This document shows positions 6,360 to 7,590 of a stretch of DNA of 7,590 bases, piece after piece. This DNA is from Candidatus Gallibacteroides avistercoris (lineage in GTDB: Bacteria > Bacteroidota > Bacteroidia > Bacteroidales > CHK158-818). The stretch is taken from contig DVNA01000226.1 of assembly GCA_018714665.1 (NCBI GenBank), positions 1 through 7,590 on the forward strand, read 5' to 3'. Every line of letters starts with the position of its first letter. The stretch's first letter is position 1. The notes beneath the pieces are model-generated. The model made no database searches. It saw only the letters and a list, made by a program, of their open reading frames with translations, and was not told the origin of the DNA. The translations under genes and the position numbers were made by a program.

Positions 6360-7590
6360 ATGCAAGAAAAGATCGGTTACATAACACAGGTCATCGGCCC
6401 TGTAATAGACGTTGCTTTTGAAGGTGCGGAAGATGAATTGCCCCCTATTTACGAGGCACTAAAAATTGAACGTGAAAACGGAACAGACTTGATTCTGGAA
6501 GTCGAACAACATATCGGCGAGAATACCGTCAGATGCGTAGCGATGGATACTACCGACGGTCTGCAACGCAACATGAAAGTAATCGACTTGGGCCGATCGT
6601 TGGCAATGCCTACCGGGAGTCAGGTGAAAGGCCGGTTAATGAATGTGGTAGGTGAAACGATCGACCATCTGCCTAAACTGAATTACGACAAACTGCAATC
6701 CATACACAAGGAATCGCCGCTGTTTGAAGAGCTCTCCATCTCGGAAGAGATCCTATATACCGGTATTAAAGTAATCGACCTGCTCGAACCCTATTCAAAG
6801 GGAGGTAAAATCGGGTTGTTCGGAGGTGCCGGTGTGGGCAAGACCGTGTTGATTATGGAATTGATCAACAACATAGCCAAAGGACACAACGGTTTTTCTG
6901 TCTTTGCCGGTGTGGGAGAACGTACCCGCGAAGGGAATGACCTGCTCCGCGAAATGATTGAATCCAACGTCATTACATACGGCGACGAATTCAAGGCTGC
7001 CATGGAAGAAGGGAAATGGGATTTAAGCAAGGTGGATATGGAAAAGCTGAGCAAATCCCAGGCAACGCTGGTATTCGGTCAAATGAACGAACCGCCGGGA
7101 GCTCGTTTGCGGGTAGCCCTTTCGGGACTTACCGTTGCCGAACAGTTCCGCGACTCAAACGAAGGGGGAAAAGAGATATTGCTTTTTATCGACAACATAT
7201 TCCGTTTTACCCAAGCCGGATCTGAGGTATCGGCCTTGTTGGGGCGTATGCCCTCGGCCGTAGGTTACCAACCGACATTGGCCTCGGAAATGGGAAAACT
7301 GCAAGAACGTATTACCTCTACCAAACAGGGGTCTATTACCTCTGTACAGGCTATCTACGTACCGGCTGACGACTTGACGGACCCGGCTCCCGCCACAACA
7401 TTCAGTTTCTTGGATGCTACAACGGTGCTCAGCCGTAAAATTTCAGAGTTGGGAATCTATCCGGCCGTTGATCCGCTGGAATCTACCTCGCGTATCCTCG
7501 ACCCGCTCATCATCGGCGAAGAACATTACCAAACCGCACAACGCGTAAAAGAGTTGCTGCAACACTACAACTCCTTGCAAGACATCATCG
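6360..7590 (+). CDS. atpD: F1Fo ATP synthase beta subunit, N-terminal four-fifths
   Basis: The frame starts at ATG 6360 and is open to the window end (410 codons plus one base), so the C-terminus including the DELSEED region is missing. The beta subunit carries the catalytic nucleotide sites of cytoplasmic F1. The N-terminal barrel begins IGYITQVIGPVIDV (5-18). The P-loop GGAGVGKT is at 155-162, the catalytic GERTREGND at 186-194 (Glu187, Arg188), the Walker B Asp278 in LLFIDNIFRF (275-284), and the family signature PAVDPLESTS at 368-377. Compared with E. coli, about 27 extra residues lie at 206-236 (rich in Glu, Lys and Asp) before LVFGQMNEPPGAR; as I recall, Bacteroides AtpD has the same insertion. 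Only an AAAAGA-like stretch precedes the ATG. In Bacteroidales atpD usually opens the ATP synthase operon, with atpC next; that part is outside the window. The fragment shows no defect. Confidence 0.97.
   Translation, partial: MQEKIGYITQVIGPVIDVAFEGAEDELPPIYEALKIERENGTDLILEVEQHIGENTVRCVAMDTTDGLQRNMKVIDLGRSLAMPTGSQVKGRLMNVVGETIDHLPKLNYDKLQSIHKESPLFEELSISEEILYTGIKVIDLLEPYSKGGKIGLFGGAGVGKTVLIMELINNIAKGHNGFSVFAGVGERTREGNDLLREMIESNVITYGDEFKAAMEEGKWDLSKVDMEKLSKSQATLVFGQMNEPPGARLRVALSGLTVAEQFRDSNEGGKEILLFIDNIFRFTQAGSEVSALLGRMPSAVGYQPTLASEMGKLQERITSTKQGSITSVQAIYVPADDLTDPAPATTFSFLDATTVLSRKISELGIYPAVDPLESTSRILDPLIIGEEHYQTAQRVKELLQHYNSLQDII

Overview
The window looks like chromosomal DNA from a member of the Bacteroidales (phylum Bacteroidetes). 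Three things point there. The F1-ATPase beta subunit carries the long insertion I associate with that phylum. A NuoC-NuoD fusion is followed directly by NuoH, with no NuoE, NuoF or NuoG genes between them. Most genes lack a Shine-Dalgarno sequence and have A/T-rich leaders instead. All genes are on the + strand. I see no tRNA, rRNA, CRISPR array, insertion sequence or phage gene.

Left part (1-2024): the 3' end of a PstS-like phosphate-binding-type protein is followed 19 bases later by a secreted TPR-repeat protein. The pair ends at a strong hairpin terminator (1983-2024). From memory, such a pair often closes an exbB/exbD/tonB locus in Bacteroidales; the upstream genes are outside the window.

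Middle part (2025-2605): about 580 A/T-rich bases without a convincing gene. It holds an A-rich tract, matches to the Bacteroidetes -7 promoter motif TAnnTTTG, a Shine-Dalgarno-like site before a 12-codon ORF, a weak 114-codon ORF, a short direct repeat and a small inverted repeat. It probably contains the promoter and a long leader of the nuo operon.

Right part (2606-7590): nuoA, nuoB, a fused nuoCD and nuoH, encoding the quinone-site and proximal membrane part of respiratory complex I. These are followed 59 bases later by atpD, which runs off the window end. The known quinone-site residues and the cluster N2 cysteines are present, so this is complex I and not a [NiFe] hydrogenase. NuoB and NuoCD form the base of the peripheral arm, and NuoA and NuoH the membrane heel. 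The proton-pumping subunits NuoJKLMN and the ferredoxin-like NuoI would be expected next, but atpD is there instead. Complex I builds the ion gradient that ATP synthase uses, so the neighbours are functionally related, but the order is unusual.

Most of the window is ordinary energy metabolism. The points that deserve a second look are the nuoH/atpD junction and the leader region upstream of nuoA. I did not find a convincing new system.
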